In this document: positions 37,708 through 47,274 of the stretch, piece after piece
Layout of the letters: every line of letters begins with the position of its first letter
Numbering within the stretch: position 1 is the stretch's first letter
Assembly (NCBI RefSeq): GCF_900101895.1
Contig: NZ_FMVF01000002.1
Span: forward strand, 378,451-442,450
Direction: 5' to 3'
Source: Flavobacterium caeni
Lineage (GTDB): Bacteria; Bacteroidota; Bacteroidia; Flavobacteriales; Flavobacteriaceae
Length of the DNA: 64,000 nt
The notes under the pieces: generated by a model
What the model was told of the DNA's origin: nothing
What the model saw: only the letters and a program-made list of their open reading frames with translations
Database searches by the model: none
Program-made: the position numbers and the translations under genes

Positions 37708-38981
37708 TGAAACAGCTTTTACTTTGTATCCTATTCCCGGCGACCCTGTTATCGCAGGGCTATACCAGTTATTTTACCGGAAATCCAACCAACGTGACCA
37801 CGCCAACAGAGTTCGGTATTTGCATGATGGGCGGTGCCACCGAACACGACAACGCAATGGCATGGCTGTTGCAAAAGGCGGGCGGTGGCGACGTCGTGGT
37901 TTTGCGCAGCTCGGGCAGCAACGGCTACAACAATTATTTGTATTCGGAGTTGGGCGTGGCCGTCAATTCGGTCGAAACACTGGTAATCACCTCGGTGGCG
38001 GGTGCGACCAATCCCTATGTGCTCGACAAAGTGGCCCATGCCGAGATGATTTGGTTTGCAGGGGGCGACCAGTACAATTACGTCTCCTATTTCAAGGACA
38101 ACGCGCTCGAGGATTTGATCAACGCGCATGTCAACGTCAAGAACGCGCCCATTGGCGGGACCAGTGCTGGGATGGCGATTTTAGGACATCACTATTTTTC
38201 GGCGCAAAACGGTTCGGTGACATCGGCCGAGGCGCTGGCCGATCCGTACAATCCCTACATGACCTTGGGCTCGAACGATTTTGTCCAGCTGCCGCGGTTG
38301 CAAAACGTCATCACCGATTCACACTATGACGATCCCGACCGTCGGGCGCGCCATACCACTTTCATCGGTCGGCTCAAACACGACGGATTTGGCGACACCT
38401 ATGGCATTGCGGCCAACGAATATGTGGCGGTTTGTATAGACGATAGCGGCCGCGCGCACGTTTATGGCGATTACCCGAACTACCAGGAATTTGCCTATTT
38501 CATCCAGCCCAATTGCACGATCGAATCGACGCCAGAAACCTGTGTCGCCGGAAGCGCGTTCACCTGGAACCAAAACGGGTCGGCGGTCAAGGCCTACAAA
38601 GTGCCCGGCACGATGGACGGCACGCACTATTTTGACCTGAACGATTGGCGGGCAGGCGCGGGATCGGGTGGGAGCTGGCAGGATTGGTCGGTGAACAACG
38701 GCGTCTTTACGGCAACGGCCGGTGCGGCGCCAGACTGTCTGTTATCGGCCGAAACGTTTGCGCAGGATCCAATCGCGGTATATCCGAATCCTTTTGGCGA
38801 TTTCATCAGGATCGACGGGTACGCCAATGCGGTAAGGCTTTACGACGCGATGGGAAAACTCGTTTTGGAGCGCACCGATGTCAATGGCGTCCTCGACACC
38901 TCGGCTCTTGTCAAAGGATTGTACTTTCTGCGGTACGACGCACAAGGCAGCATCCATACCCAAAAAATGTTGAAAAACTAG
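37707..38981 (+). CDS. Secreted S51 peptidase (cyanophycinase-like) with type IX tail
   Basis: A 424-residue exported protein. Signal peptide MKQLLLCILFPATLLSQG; S51 domain with the nucleophile Ser in GGTSAGMAILG, MIWFAGGDQ, and VITDSHYDDPDRRARHTTF, equivalent to the DTHF region of the family. The Por tail from about 350 has VYPNPFGDFIRIDG and LVKGLYFLRY. S51 enzymes cleave peptides with aspartyl or beta-aspartyl bonds. Coupled to pcm by TGATG. It converges with the HTH gene, and the two TAG stops share the palindrome CTAG at 38978-38981. Confidence 0.88.
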   Translation: MKQLLLCILFPATLLSQGYTSYFTGNPTNVTTPTEFGICMMGGATEHDNAMAWLLQKAGGGDVVVLRSSGSNGYNNYLYSELGVAVNSVETLVITSVAGATNPYVLDKVAHAEMIWFAGGDQYNYVSYFKDNALEDLINAHVNVKNAPIGGTSAGMAILGHHYFSAQNGSVTSAEALADPYNPYMTLGSNDFVQLPRLQNVITDSHYDDPDRRARHTTFIGRLKHDGFGDTYGIAANEYVAVCIDDSGRAHVYGDYPNYQEFAYFIQPNCTIESTPETCVAGSAFTWNQNGSAVKAYKVPGTMDGTHYFDLNDWRAGAGSGGSWQDWSVNNGVFTATAGAAPDCLLSAETFAQDPIAVYPNPFGDFIRIDGYANAVRLYDAMGKLVLERTDVNGVLDTSALVKGLYFLRYDAQGSIHTQKMLKN

Positions 38982-39343
38982 GATCCGCGCAGGTTCTCGA
39001 ATTTGTGTTTGAGCGCGTCCATTTCGTCGAGCAGTTTTTGCAACGATTCGGTATCGGGCTTGGCAGCCGAAGGCTCGAACTGTTCCATGGCCGATTGCAA
39101 GGCCTTTTTGCCGAGCGGATCATCGCCGATTACGCGCAGTATTTTTTCCTTAAGCCACAAAACCATCAAGGTGTCGCGGTCTATATCGAGTAGTTCGGCC
39201 AACTGACCGATTTGTTTTTGCGTGGGGTTTCTTTGCCCGTTTTCGAATTTGCTCACCAGCGCTTGGTCGATCTTTAGGACAGACGCCACTTCCCGCGTCT
39301 TGAGCCCCTTTTTTTCGCGGGCCTCCTTGAGCAGCGTTTTCAT
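38978..39343 (-). CDS. XRE-family helix-turn-helix protein
   Basis: A 121-residue protein with an N-terminal HTH_3 domain: [20 protein letters not shown] and [20 protein letters not shown] (about 3-57). A helical C-terminal part follows ([34 protein letters not shown]). The ATG at 39343 overlaps the smpB stop as ATGA, so it is coupled to smpB; a longer frame to 39433 lies wholly inside smpB. Target unknown. No toxin partner is adjacent. Confidence 0.83.
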   Translation of the reverse strand: MKTLLKEAREKKGLKTREVASVLKIDQALVSKFENGQRNPTQKQIGQLAELLDIDRDTLMVLWLKEKILRVIGDDPLGKKALQSAMEQFEPSAAKPDTESLQKLLDEMDALKHKFENLRGS

Positions 39344-39798
39344 CGGTAGGCTTTCTTGATGCGGTCGAGGTCGCGCTTGGTGTCTTGTTCCTTGAGCGAT
39401 TCGCGTTTGTCGTAGGTTTTCTTGCCCTTGCACAGCCCGATTTCGAGCTTAGCGATGCCTTTTTCGTTGGTGAACAAGCGCAGCGGAACAATCGTCAATC
39501 CTTTGGTGTCGACACTGCGCGCGAGGTTCTTGAGTTCGCGTTTGTTGAGCAGCAGCTTGCGCTCGGATCGCGCCTTGTGGTTGAACTGGTTGCCAAAGGC
39601 GTATTCTTCGATCGACGTGTTGATCGCAAACAATTCGCCGCCTTCGTTGAATTCGCAAAAACTGTCCACGATTTGCGCCTTGCCGAGCCGTATCGATTTG
39701 ATTTCGGTACCGGTCAATACAATGCCCGCGGTATAGGTCTCGATGATTTCGTAATCGAAACGCGCACGTTTGTTGAGGATGTTGACGGTTTTTTGCAT
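39340..39798 (-). CDS. smpB: SsrA-binding protein SmpB
   Basis: Partner of tmRNA in rescuing stalled ribosomes. The 152-residue protein has [39 protein letters not shown] and the basic C-terminal tail [20 protein letters not shown]. The ATG at 39798 gives the [12 protein letters not shown] start; the frame extends upstream but without family similarity. A -7 box ends 5 bp before the start. Confidence 0.96.
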   Translation of the reverse strand: MQKTVNILNKRARFDYEIIETYTAGIVLTGTEIKSIRLGKAQIVDSFCEFNEGGELFAINTSIEEYAFGNQFNHKARSERKLLLNKRELKNLARSVDTKGLTIVPLRLFTNEKGIAKLEIGLCKGKKTYDKRESLKEQDTKRDLDRIKKAYR

Positions 39799-39803
39799 AG
39801 GGC

Positions 39804-39835
39804 CAAAGGTAAGTACATTTAAAGCAAAACCCAAA
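39804..39835 (-). promoter_or_regulatory. Promoter of smpB
   Basis: On the minus strand TTTG (39835-39832) and TACCTTTG (39811-39804) are 20 bp apart. The -7 box ends 5 bp before the ATG, implying an almost leaderless transcript. Confidence 0.5.
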
Positions 39836-39920
39836 ATGGCTGTTGATAAGTTCAAATTCAGAGGTGAAAAAGTGTTAAAAAAATGATTAAATTAGTTGTG
39901 AACCAATTAATTAGTCCAAT

Positions 39921-41444
39921 ATGAAAAAAACAAACTTAAGCTGGTTGGTCGCGGTAACGCTGCTCATGGCTGCGTGTTCCAAAGACGATACGGTAAACGA
40001 TGCCGTCTTTCCTGCGACCGAGGAAGCGCTGGTCAAAGACTCGATCACGCCGCAACAAATCAACGCCCAAATCGACCAATCGTTGCAGGAAACAGGCGAA
40101 TTTGATTGGAAACAAGCCTCCAACAACATGCTCTGGAGCGCCGTGCACCACGGTAGGGAAGTGGTCTCGATCGGATTCGGGACGCACGCCAACGACTTCG
40201 ACCGAAGCAAATCGCCACAAAATGCGCAAATTCAAGATCAATTGTTGCAAATCGTCATGGCGCACGAAGGCAAGCCGCTCAACCAGACTTTGCTGGCCGC
40301 CGATAGCTATCTCAACACCATGGACGTTGCGGTGACACGCCAGGAAACCATCATCGCCTTGCGCCGAAGCAATCTCGTACGTTACCTGGAACCGGCCGAC
40401 TACCGTTATTTCGAAGTCGCGCACAGCTTGGAACGCAGCGATGAATCGTCGAGTTCGGGCGGATCGGGTTGCGGGTACGATGCCGCGACGCTTGCCGCCG
40501 CCGACTACACCACGGTAACGCCCAACGCCAAGGCCGCCTGGACGCTTTACCAGCACAACGTCCCGAGTGCTTGGGCATACAGTACCGGGCAAGGCATCAC
40601 GATCGGAATTGTCGATACGGGCACGTCGCCTAACCAGACTTTGCTTGGCAGCAGTTTCAACGACGGATTGTCCACTGGGCGTACCATCCAGAAATTCGGC
40701 ACCTATGTCGATTCGATCTGGCCTTGGTCTACCGGTACCGATGGCCCGAACGACCAATGTGGGCACGGTACCAGCATGGCTTCGGCTGCCGCCGCACCGC
40801 GCAACGACAACGGACTGCCCGTGGGCGTGGCCTACAATGCGAACCTGATCACCTACCGCGCCGCGGCCAATGTGGTGCTCGACGGCGCGCACGAGCAAAA
40901 CGGTGTCAAGAACGCGTTTACCGCGCTGGGCAACAACGCGGCGGTCAAAATCATATCGATGTCGATGGGGCATGTGTTCTCGGTCGGCAAGATTTCGGAC
41001 GGGGTCAAGTATGCGCACTCGAAAGGAAAACTTATTTTTTGTGCGGGTGGTACTTCTACCAGCTTTACGACCTTTGTAGGCGTCATCTTTCCGGCGTCTA
41101 TGGCCGAGGCGGTGGCCGTGACAGGCATCAAGGAGGGCGGCTATGTCAAATGCGACGACTGTCACAGCGGCAGCAAAATAGACTTTACGGTGGTCATGCA
41201 ACGCGCGGCTACGGGCAATACCGTTCCCGTGGTGAGCTACCACAACAACCAGTCGGATTATGTGGGCGGCTCATCGGTAGCCACGGCTACCACGGCGGGT
41301 ATAGCGGCGCTCGTTTGGGCCAAGAACCCAACTTGGAACCGCGACCAGGTTTTGGCCAAGATGCGTCAGTCGGCGCATTTTTATCCGAACAAAAACGCGC
41401 AATTCGGTTACGGCAACATCAACGCCTTGTTGGCGGTACAATAA
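39921..41444 (+). CDS. Subtilisin-like (S8) serine peptidase, lipoprotein
   Basis: A 507-residue lipoprotein (VTLLMAACSKDD, Cys19). An N-terminal propeptide-like region runs to about 170, followed by a Ser/Gly linker (DESSSSGGSGCG). The S8 catalytic triad is GIVDTGT (Asp232), QCGHGTSMA (His282) and VGGSSVATATTAG (Ser452, GSS in place of the usual GTS). Likely a cell-surface or periplasmic protease anchored by lipid. No Por tail. Monocistronic, with a terminator just after. Confidence 0.9.
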   Translation: MKKTNLSWLVAVTLLMAACSKDDTVNDAVFPATEEALVKDSITPQQINAQIDQSLQETGEFDWKQASNNMLWSAVHHGREVVSIGFGTHANDFDRSKSPQNAQIQDQLLQIVMAHEGKPLNQTLLAADSYLNTMDVAVTRQETIIALRRSNLVRYLEPADYRYFEVAHSLERSDESSSSGGSGCGYDAATLAAADYTTVTPNAKAAWTLYQHNVPSAWAYSTGQGITIGIVDTGTSPNQTLLGSSFNDGLSTGRTIQKFGTYVDSIWPWSTGTDGPNDQCGHGTSMASAAAAPRNDNGLPVGVAYNANLITYRAAANVVLDGAHEQNGVKNAFTALGNNAAVKIISMSMGHVFSVGKISDGVKYAHSKGKLIFCAGGTSTSFTTFVGVIFPASMAEAVAVTGIKEGGYVKCDDCHSGSKIDFTVVMQRAATGNTVPVVSYHNNQSDYVGGSSVATATTAGIAALVWAKNPTWNRDQVLAKMRQSAHFYPNKNAQFGYGNINALLAVQ

Positions 41445-41464
41445 TCAGGGAAAGCCCCTAGAGA

Positions 41465-41500
41465 AAACCATCGGCGGATTTTTTGCCGGTGGTTTTTATT
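41465..41500 (+). terminator. Rho-independent terminator after the S8 peptidase gene
   Basis: AAACCATCGGC pairs with GCCGGTGGTTT (one wobble), followed by T-rich sequence. It reaches the end of the convergent GNAT gene. Confidence 0.85.
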
Positions 41501-42059
41501 TTTTCAGGAAATCGCGGTCGAGTATCGCATAGATGACCGTGTCGAGGAATCTGCCGTCAAAAAACTCATTTTCCCTTAAATGCGCTTCCTTGACAAAACC
41601 ATTTTTCTCCAACACTTTGGCCGACGCCGTATTGCCCGGATCGAGAATGGCTTCGATCGAATGTAGTTTCATGTGGTTAAAACCATAGGCCACGACGGCA
41701 CGGATGGCCTCAGAGACGATGCCCTTGCCGTGGTGCGCTGGATGAAGCATGTAACCGATTTCGGCACGGTAATTTTGCGGTTGGATGCGGTAGTGCCCGA
41801 TGATACCCAACAACGTCGGGTTTCCTTTGAGCGTGATGGCCCAATTGATGCCTTCGCCCGTATCGATTTTGTCGTTGATCATCTTGATGTGCTCCATCGC
41901 TTGGTCGAGGTTGGTCACAAGCGGACGCGGAATGTATTGCATCGTTTCGGGGTCGGAGCGCAAATCAAACACCTGTTGCACGTCGGTTTCCATTACGCGG
42001 CGCAGCAGCAGCCTTTCGGTTTCGAGCTCCTGGAACGGGAGAAAGTTGATCACTAACAT
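41496..42059 (-). CDS. GNAT-family N-acetyltransferase (RimJ/RimL type)
   Basis: A 187-residue acetyltransferase: LETERLLLRRVMETDVQQVF at the N-terminus, the acetyl-CoA site in IGYMLHPAHHGKGIVSEAIR, and NTASAKVLEKNGFVKEAHLR. RimJ-like enzymes acetylate protein N-termini or small amines; the target cannot be told. Its ATG overlaps the stop of the hydrolase gene (TAATG). Confidence 0.9.
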   Translation of the reverse strand: MLVINFLPFQELETERLLLRRVMETDVQQVFDLRSDPETMQYIPRPLVTNLDQAMEHIKMINDKIDTGEGINWAITLKGNPTLLGIIGHYRIQPQNYRAEIGYMLHPAHHGKGIVSEAIRAVVAYGFNHMKLHSIEAILDPGNTASAKVLEKNGFVKEAHLRENEFFDGRFLDTVIYAILDRDFLKK

Positions 42060-43003
42060 TATTTTTTGTCTATGAATTCGATGACGCTTTGGTTCACGAT
42101 CGCGGCCTGGTCGATGCTGATGAAATGTCCGGCATCCTTGACCAACAGCGTGTCTACGTGCGGTATCGTCTCGGCGGCGCGTTGCAGGATGTCGCGGTCG
42201 TTGATGACATCGTGATCGCCCACGAGTACCATCACAGGGATAGCGAGCGTTTGCAACTGTTCTTTTGGGAACCGGTACATTTTTATCAAATCGGGCTTAC
42301 TTCGGCCAAATTTATTCGCAAGATAGAACTGTTCCTTGTATTTGCGGTCGATTTTTTCGGGATGTTTCGAGAATTGTTCAAAAAACTTGTTGAGCCTTTT
42401 GGGGCTCGGAAACATCTTGAGCTTGACGGCGGTGAAAGCCTTGCCCAGTTTGTCGACGCCGCCAAAGGTTTGCGCCGGGCTCAGCAAGGCCAATTTTGCG
42501 ACCCTGTTTTCGGGCTCGAGTGTGAGCAACGTAGCGATCCATCCGCCGCGCGAGGCCGCCACCAGGTTGATGTCCTTCAAATTGTAGTGCGCAAATACCT
42601 GGTTGTAAAAAGCCACCATGTCCTTGGGTTCCATGTCCTTGACGGTAGCCAACGATTTGCCTGTTTCGAGCGGATAGTCGATGGCATACACGCGGTGTTT
42701 CTGGCTCAATGCTTTGACATTCGGGAACCACATCGTCGAACTGGCGTCGGTGCCGTGCATCAACACCACGGGTTTGCCGTTTTTGGGACCCGAGACGATA
42801 ACGTGGGCCAGTCCGTACGACGTGACCACATCGGCTTCCTCGTACTTTACCTTCCAAAGCCTGAGCGCGTTGTTGTAGGAACGCAAATAGAGCAGTTTGC
42901 CGGTTCTGGTCGGGAAAACATAATCATTAGAATCTTGCGTGACGGCGCACGAAGCCAGAATAACGACGGTAAGTAACAATAGGAATGCCTTTCGCATGGT
43001 CAT
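42059..43003 (-). CDS. Alpha/beta hydrolase lipoprotein
   Basis: A protein of 314 residues with a lipoprotein signal (KAFLLLLTVVILASCAV). It has an alpha/beta hydrolase fold: oxyanion region VVLMHGTDASSTMW, nucleophile elbow NLVAASRGGWIATL (Ser in ASRGG, a variant of GxSxG), acid VLVGDHDVIND and catalytic His KDAGHFISID. Substrate unknown. Two ATGs, 43003 and 42997, are equally possible. Coupled to the GNAT gene. Confidence 0.85.
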   Translation of the reverse strand: MTMRKAFLLLLTVVILASCAVTQDSNDYVFPTRTGKLLYLRSYNNALRLWKVKYEEADVVTSYGLAHVIVSGPKNGKPVVLMHGTDASSTMWFPNVKALSQKHRVYAIDYPLETGKSLATVKDMEPKDMVAFYNQVFAHYNLKDINLVAASRGGWIATLLTLEPENRVAKLALLSPAQTFGGVDKLGKAFTAVKLKMFPSPKRLNKFFEQFSKHPEKIDRKYKEQFYLANKFGRSKPDLIKMYRFPKEQLQTLAIPVMVLVGDHDVINDRDILQRAAETIPHVDTLLVKDAGHFISIDQAAIVNQSVIEFIDKK

Positions 43004-43040
43004 TGGGTTGTGACCCAAATTTAGCCCATACGGCGGGCGG

Positions 43041-43889
43041 TCATCGAATCGTTATGCTGAATTTTGTTTCAAAGTTTCCATGTGGCGCAAGCGACAAAAT
43101 GCCTTCCTTTTGGGAGAGTTCGCCATTGGATTCGGGCGTATCGGCGTAGCTAAACCACGGCTCGATACACAGGAACGGTGCACCGGGCTTGGTCCAAAGT
43201 CCGAGGTTCGGAAACCCGGCAAAGGCAACAGTCAAAAGCGGTGCATCGTCTTTACAAATGGTCAACGATTTCGATTCCAGTTTTTTGAAAACCAGCGCAT
43301 CGTTGGCAAACAGGGCGTAGTCGAGCGGTAGTTTTTGGTTGTCGAGTACAAGCGATGCGGTGCGGTTTGAAATCAAATCGTTTTCGAGCAAATGGTAGAC
43401 GGGCGTTTCGTTTTTCTCAAATTCGAGATGGTAGTCTTCGAAATTTCCGGGCAAGGCAAACGCGGGATGCGCGCCAATAGCAAACGGCATGGTTTCGTCG
43501 GATCGATTGCACACGAGGTAACCGATGGTGAGCCCTTGATGGGTAAGCGTGTAGATGATCTGGAGTTCAAAGCCAAACGGATAGACCGCCATCGTTTGTG
43601 GGTCGGATGCTATCGAAAAAACAGCCGTCGCGTCGGTTTTCGACACCAATTCGAACACGCGGTCGCGCGCAAACCCATGACGCGGTAAGTGGTATTGTTT
43701 GCCGCCGTGACGGTAGGTGTTTTCTTTCAGCGTACCTACGATAGGAAATAAAACGGGCGAGTGCTTGCCCCAGAATTCGGGATTGCCTTCCCAAATGTAC
43801 TCGGTGTTGTTTTTGCGCAACGACACCAGTTCGGCGCCGTGGTGGTTGATGGTGGCCGTGAAACCAAATTGTTCGAGCGTTGTTTTCAA
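43041..43889 (-). CDS. Aldose 1-epimerase family protein (LacX-like)
   Basis: A 282-residue galactose-mutarotase-like protein with LPRHGFARDRVFEL and IGAHPAFALPGNF, the two histidines typical of the family, and CIEPWFSYADTPE carrying the catalytic-type Glu. Interconverts sugar anomers in related enzymes; specific sugar unknown. Divergent from the M1 peptidase gene. Confidence 0.88.
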   Translation of the reverse strand: MKTTLEQFGFTATINHHGAELVSLRKNNTEYIWEGNPEFWGKHSPVLFPIVGTLKENTYRHGGKQYHLPRHGFARDRVFELVSKTDATAVFSIASDPQTMAVYPFGFELQIIYTLTHQGLTIGYLVCNRSDETMPFAIGAHPAFALPGNFEDYHLEFEKNETPVYHLLENDLISNRTASLVLDNQKLPLDYALFANDALVFKKLESKSLTICKDDAPLLTVAFAGFPNLGLWTKPGAPFLCIEPWFSYADTPESNGELSQKEGILSLAPHGNFETKFSITIR

Positions 43890-43999
43890 GTGTAATTTTT
43901 TGGTAAAGTTAGCCGCTTTTCGAAATATCCGTGTCGGTTTTTCTATTTTTACCGCGTAACAAAAATGGGTACACGCGACTTACCCGTAAACCTTTTCCC

Positions 44000-46228
44000 A
44001 TGAGCAAAAAACTGGCGCCGCTTTTGGCTTTGTTCTTTGTGTGGCTGGCCCAGGCGCAGCACACGCCGTCGAAATATGATTATTACGACACGTTCAATCC
44101 GTTGTTTTACACGCAAAACGGCAACGAGTTCCGCGCAGCCGACGGGAGTCCGGGACCAAAATACTGGCAAAACCGCGCCGATTATGTACTGACGGCATCG
44201 CTCAACGACCAAACCAATGAAATCACCGGTTCCGAAGTCCTGACCTACACCAACAACAGCCCCGAAGACCTAGGATTCCTGTGGATGTACGTCGACCAAA
44301 ACCTGTTTGCGAAAGACTCGCGCGGCAACGCCATCATTCCGCTCAAGGGCAGTCGCAATGGCGCACAGGGGCAGCAATTTGAAGGCGGGCACAAAATCAA
44401 GTCGGTGAAATTGCTCTCGTCTTCGGGCGGGAAATCCACCGAGACCGACCTCCAATTTTCGGTACACGACACGCGCATGCAGGTGATTTTGCCGCAAGCC
44501 GTTAAATCGGGCGGAGGCGTAGTCAAACTCAAGATCGATTTCTCGTTTGTTTCGCCCGCCTACGGATCGGACCGCATGGGCTACTACGACAGCAAGAACG
44601 GCCGCGTATACTCGGTTGCGCAATGGTACCCGCGCATGTGCGTGTACGACGACGTAAGGGGATGGAACGCGCATCCGTATTTGGGTGCGGGCGAGTTTTA
44701 CCTCGAGTTCGGCGATTTCGACGTGAGCATCACCGCGCCTGCAAACCACATTGTCGTTTGTTCGGGCGAATTGGTCAATACCAACGAGGTCTACACGACC
44801 GAGCAACAAAAACGATGGGCATTGGCCGCGCAAAGCGACAAAACGGTACTGATCCGCTCGGCGCAGGAAGTGGGCAAAAGCAGCTCGCGTCCGGCCGGGA
44901 AGTCCAGTCTTACGTGGCGTTTCAAGATGAAAAACACGCGCGACGTGTCGTGGGCGTCCTCGGCGGCGTTTATTATCGATGCGGCGCGGATCAACCTGCC
45001 GAGCGGGAAAAAATCGCTCGCCATTTCAGCCTATCCCGAAGAAAGCAACGGCAACAACGGCTGGGAGCGTTCGACCGAATACACCAAGGCTTCGATGGAG
45101 CATTATTCTAAAATGTGGTTCGAATATCCGTACCCTGCGGCCACCAATGTGGCATCTGTCGCGGGCGGTATGGAATATCCGGGCATCGTTTTTTGCGGAT
45201 GGCAGGCCAAGGGCGAGGAGCTTTGGGGTGTGACCGACCATGAGTTCGGCCATACCTGGTTCCCGATGATTGTGTGTTCGAACGAGCGCCAATTCGGATG
45301 GATGGACGAAGGGTTCAACTGGTTCATCAACTCGCTGAGCAGTATCGATTTCAACAAAGGCGAATACAAACGCGCGCCGCTCGACATGCAACAACAGGCG
45401 GCCTACATGACGCATCCCGAACTCGAAACGGTCATGAGCGCGCCCGACAACATGAAGGAAAACAGCATCGGCGTGTTGCTTTATTACAAGCCTGCGGCGG
45501 GACTGACGATGTTGCGCGAGCAGGTTTTGGGCAAGGAGCGTTTCGACTTTGCGTTTCGCACCTATATCGAGCGATGGGCGTTCAAGCACCCAACACCCAA
45601 TGACTTTTTCAGGACGATGGAAAACGCGGCAGGCGAGGACCTGAACTGGTTCTGGCGCGGCTGGATCGTCAACAACTGGCGTTTGGACCAAGCGATCGCG
45701 GCGGTCAGGTACGTCCAAAACGATCCGAAGCAAGGTGTTCTCATCACCATCGACAATCTCGAAAAAATGGCGATGCCCGTACAGCTTGATGTCCAATACC
45801 AATCGGGCAAAACCGAACGCGTTAACCTGCCTGTCGAAGTGTGGCAACGCAACAAAAGCTGGACGTTCAAGCATCCGTCTACCGAAGCCATCAAAACCCT
45901 GACGCTCGACCCGAGCCACGTATTTCCCGACTACAATCCGGCGAACAACAGCTGGGTTTCGGGCAAGGACAAGCTCGACGAAGACATCATCCTGACGCCT
46001 TATCTGGGGACTTTTGCAAGCAGCGAGTTGCGTTTGGAATTGGTGTTTACCCAAGGTGCCGACGGGTTGCTCGTGCAGTTCACAGGCCAGGCGCCGGCCC
46101 AACTCGCACCAATGGGCAAAGACCGTTTTGGATTCGAAGGGACCAGCATGTCGTTCCAATTCAGTGCCGATCGGTCATCGGTTGTTTTTTCGGAAGGAGA
46201 AAAGCGGTACACCTTTAAACGCCAATAA
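44000..46228 (+). CDS. M1-family metallopeptidase, exported
   Basis: A 742-residue zinc aminopeptidase-like protein. Signal peptide ends WLAQAQHT. N-terminal beta domain, then the catalytic domain with [12 protein letters not shown] (equivalent to GxMEN) and the zinc motif [10 protein letters not shown] (H414, E415, H418) with the third ligand in WMDEGFNWF (E437). The C-terminal part is beta-rich; no Por tail is seen. Probably periplasmic peptide hydrolysis. The ATG at 44000 is used because it opens the signal peptide; an in-frame ATG at 43931 lies upstream. Confidence 0.92.
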   Translation: MSKKLAPLLALFFVWLAQAQHTPSKYDYYDTFNPLFYTQNGNEFRAADGSPGPKYWQNRADYVLTASLNDQTNEITGSEVLTYTNNSPEDLGFLWMYVDQNLFAKDSRGNAIIPLKGSRNGAQGQQFEGGHKIKSVKLLSSSGGKSTETDLQFSVHDTRMQVILPQAVKSGGGVVKLKIDFSFVSPAYGSDRMGYYDSKNGRVYSVAQWYPRMCVYDDVRGWNAHPYLGAGEFYLEFGDFDVSITAPANHIVVCSGELVNTNEVYTTEQQKRWALAAQSDKTVLIRSAQEVGKSSSRPAGKSSLTWRFKMKNTRDVSWASSAAFIIDAARINLPSGKKSLAISAYPEESNGNNGWERSTEYTKASMEHYSKMWFEYPYPAATNVASVAGGMEYPGIVFCGWQAKGEELWGVTDHEFGHTWFPMIVCSNERQFGWMDEGFNWFINSLSSIDFNKGEYKRAPLDMQQQAAYMTHPELETVMSAPDNMKENSIGVLLYYKPAAGLTMLREQVLGKERFDFAFRTYIERWAFKHPTPNDFFRTMENAAGEDLNWFWRGWIVNNWRLDQAIAAVRYVQNDPKQGVLITIDNLEKMAMPVQLDVQYQSGKTERVNLPVEVWQRNKSWTFKHPSTEAIKTLTLDPSHVFPDYNPANNSWVSGKDKLDEDIILTPYLGTFASSELRLELVFTQGADGLLVQFTGQAPAQLAPMGKDRFGFEGTSMSFQFSADRSSVVFSEGEKRYTFKRQ

Positions 46229-46232
46229 AAAG

Positions 46233-46260
46233 AAAAGCACCCGATGGTGCTTTTTTTATT
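46233..46260. terminator. Bidirectional terminator between convergent genes
   Basis: AAAGCACC pairs with GGTGCTTT around CGAT, with T7 on one side and an A-rich tract (T-rich on the other strand) on the other. It serves the M1 peptidase gene and the convergent TonB-C-like gene. Confidence 0.85.
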
Positions 46261-46780
46261 CGATGTTGAAATTGATCGGGTAGTTGTACAAACAGCGTAC
46301 GGGCTTGCCGTCTTCTATGGCCGGTGTCCATTTTTCGTCGAACGACGCCAACACGCGTACGGCTTCGGCCTTGAGCAATTCGGTTTGCTTGGCTTCGTAG
46401 GCTTTTTGCTCCTCGGTGGCGATGGCCACTTGCTCGGCCGGCACCAAATCCTTGACGCTGACGTAGAACGTGCGCACATCGCTCATGCTCCCGTCGGGCT
46501 CGACCACAAAACTCGTGAAGATCTTGACTTTCTTGTTCTTGAGGTCGGGAAATTTGAAGCTGTTGCTCACGTGTACCGACAACGACAAATGGTTTTTGAG
46601 TTGCGGCTTGGCATCGACTTCGGGTGTTCGGAACACTTTCTCGTTGCGGTCGGCTTTGTCGGCGATGGGTTCGGGCGCCTTGACGGCCGTTTTTTCCGCG
46701 TCGGGTTTGTCGACGGTGTAGTTCTGCGCAGACAGCGCAAAGCCCGTCAAGCAAAGTCCCAAAAGCAAAGTTGTTCTCAT
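46256..46780 (-). CDS. Exported protein with TonB C-terminal-like domain
   Basis: A 174-residue protein. It starts with a cleavable-looking signal MRTTLLLGLCLTGFALSAQN, not the single anchoring helix and proline-rich linker of TonB. The C-terminal half matches the TonB-C pattern: FVVEPDGSMSDVRTFYV, then AEAVRVLASFDEKWTPAIED and GKPVRCLYNYPINFNIE. It is therefore a periplasmic or secreted TonB-C-like protein that probably cannot transduce energy by itself. Role unknown. Confidence 0.8.
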   Translation of the reverse strand: MRTTLLLGLCLTGFALSAQNYTVDKPDAEKTAVKAPEPIADKADRNEKVFRTPEVDAKPQLKNHLSLSVHVSNSFKFPDLKNKKVKIFTSFVVEPDGSMSDVRTFYVSVKDLVPAEQVAIATEEQKAYEAKQTELLKAEAVRVLASFDEKWTPAIEDGKPVRCLYNYPINFNIE

Positions 46781-46861
46781 CGCGGATTTTTGTCAAATAT
46801 AGCTATTTTTTTGAATTACAAAACACTACAAAAGGAAGGGCCGGCATGTGCCGACCCTCTG

Positions 46862-47107
46862 TCAATCTTCGTAATAGTTGAAGTCTCCGCCTTCATCCGC
46901 TAAAAGGATCTCAATCTTGGTGATGGCGCTCGTACTTTTTTGGCGCGCATTGCCTTTGGACTGAAACGACACATTGACGAGGTTTTTCCTGCTTTGCAGC
47001 AGCCGGATCAGCCGTTGGACCAATTCCTGTTCGTCGAGGTCGATAAGGTTTTCTTTTTCAGAAAGGATTCTTCCTGGCAATTTGATTGTGACATTTGTCT
47101 TGTCCAT
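46862..47107 (-). CDS. Small hypothetical protein
   Basis: An 81-residue basic-then-acidic protein: NVTIKLPGRILSEKENLIDL, QELVQRLIRLLQSRKNLVNV and a DEGGDFNYYED tail. No signal peptide or membrane segment and no family recognised. It stands alone between the TonB-C-like gene and clpB with about 80 and 170 bp gaps. Called as a gene because the frame fills the gap and has normal amino acid composition. Confidence 0.5.
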   Translation of the reverse strand: MDKTNVTIKLPGRILSEKENLIDLDEQELVQRLIRLLQSRKNLVNVSFQSKGNARQKSTSAITKIEILLADEGGDFNYYED

Positions 47108-47274
47108 ACATCTATTTGTTTAGTAAAAATTGACATTGCACAGCCAAGCAAATCGAAGTATGTAAGTAAACTTAACGCCGATAATGGCGTATTAGTGTTA
47201 AAACGTTGATAATTTATTTAGAATCTGTAGATTCATACGACTAAATATGGTTTAAATGCAAAATCCATGTAGGA

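Noticed and set aside
45026..46159. A 377-codon minus-strand frame opposite the M1 peptidase gene
   Set aside because: The sense strand carries the zinc motif and a full-length peptidase.
47108..47274. Small hairpins downstream of clpB (AACGCC/GGCGT, AATCT/AGATT) as a terminator
   Set aside because: Short stems without a T-tract on the clpB strand; too weak to call.
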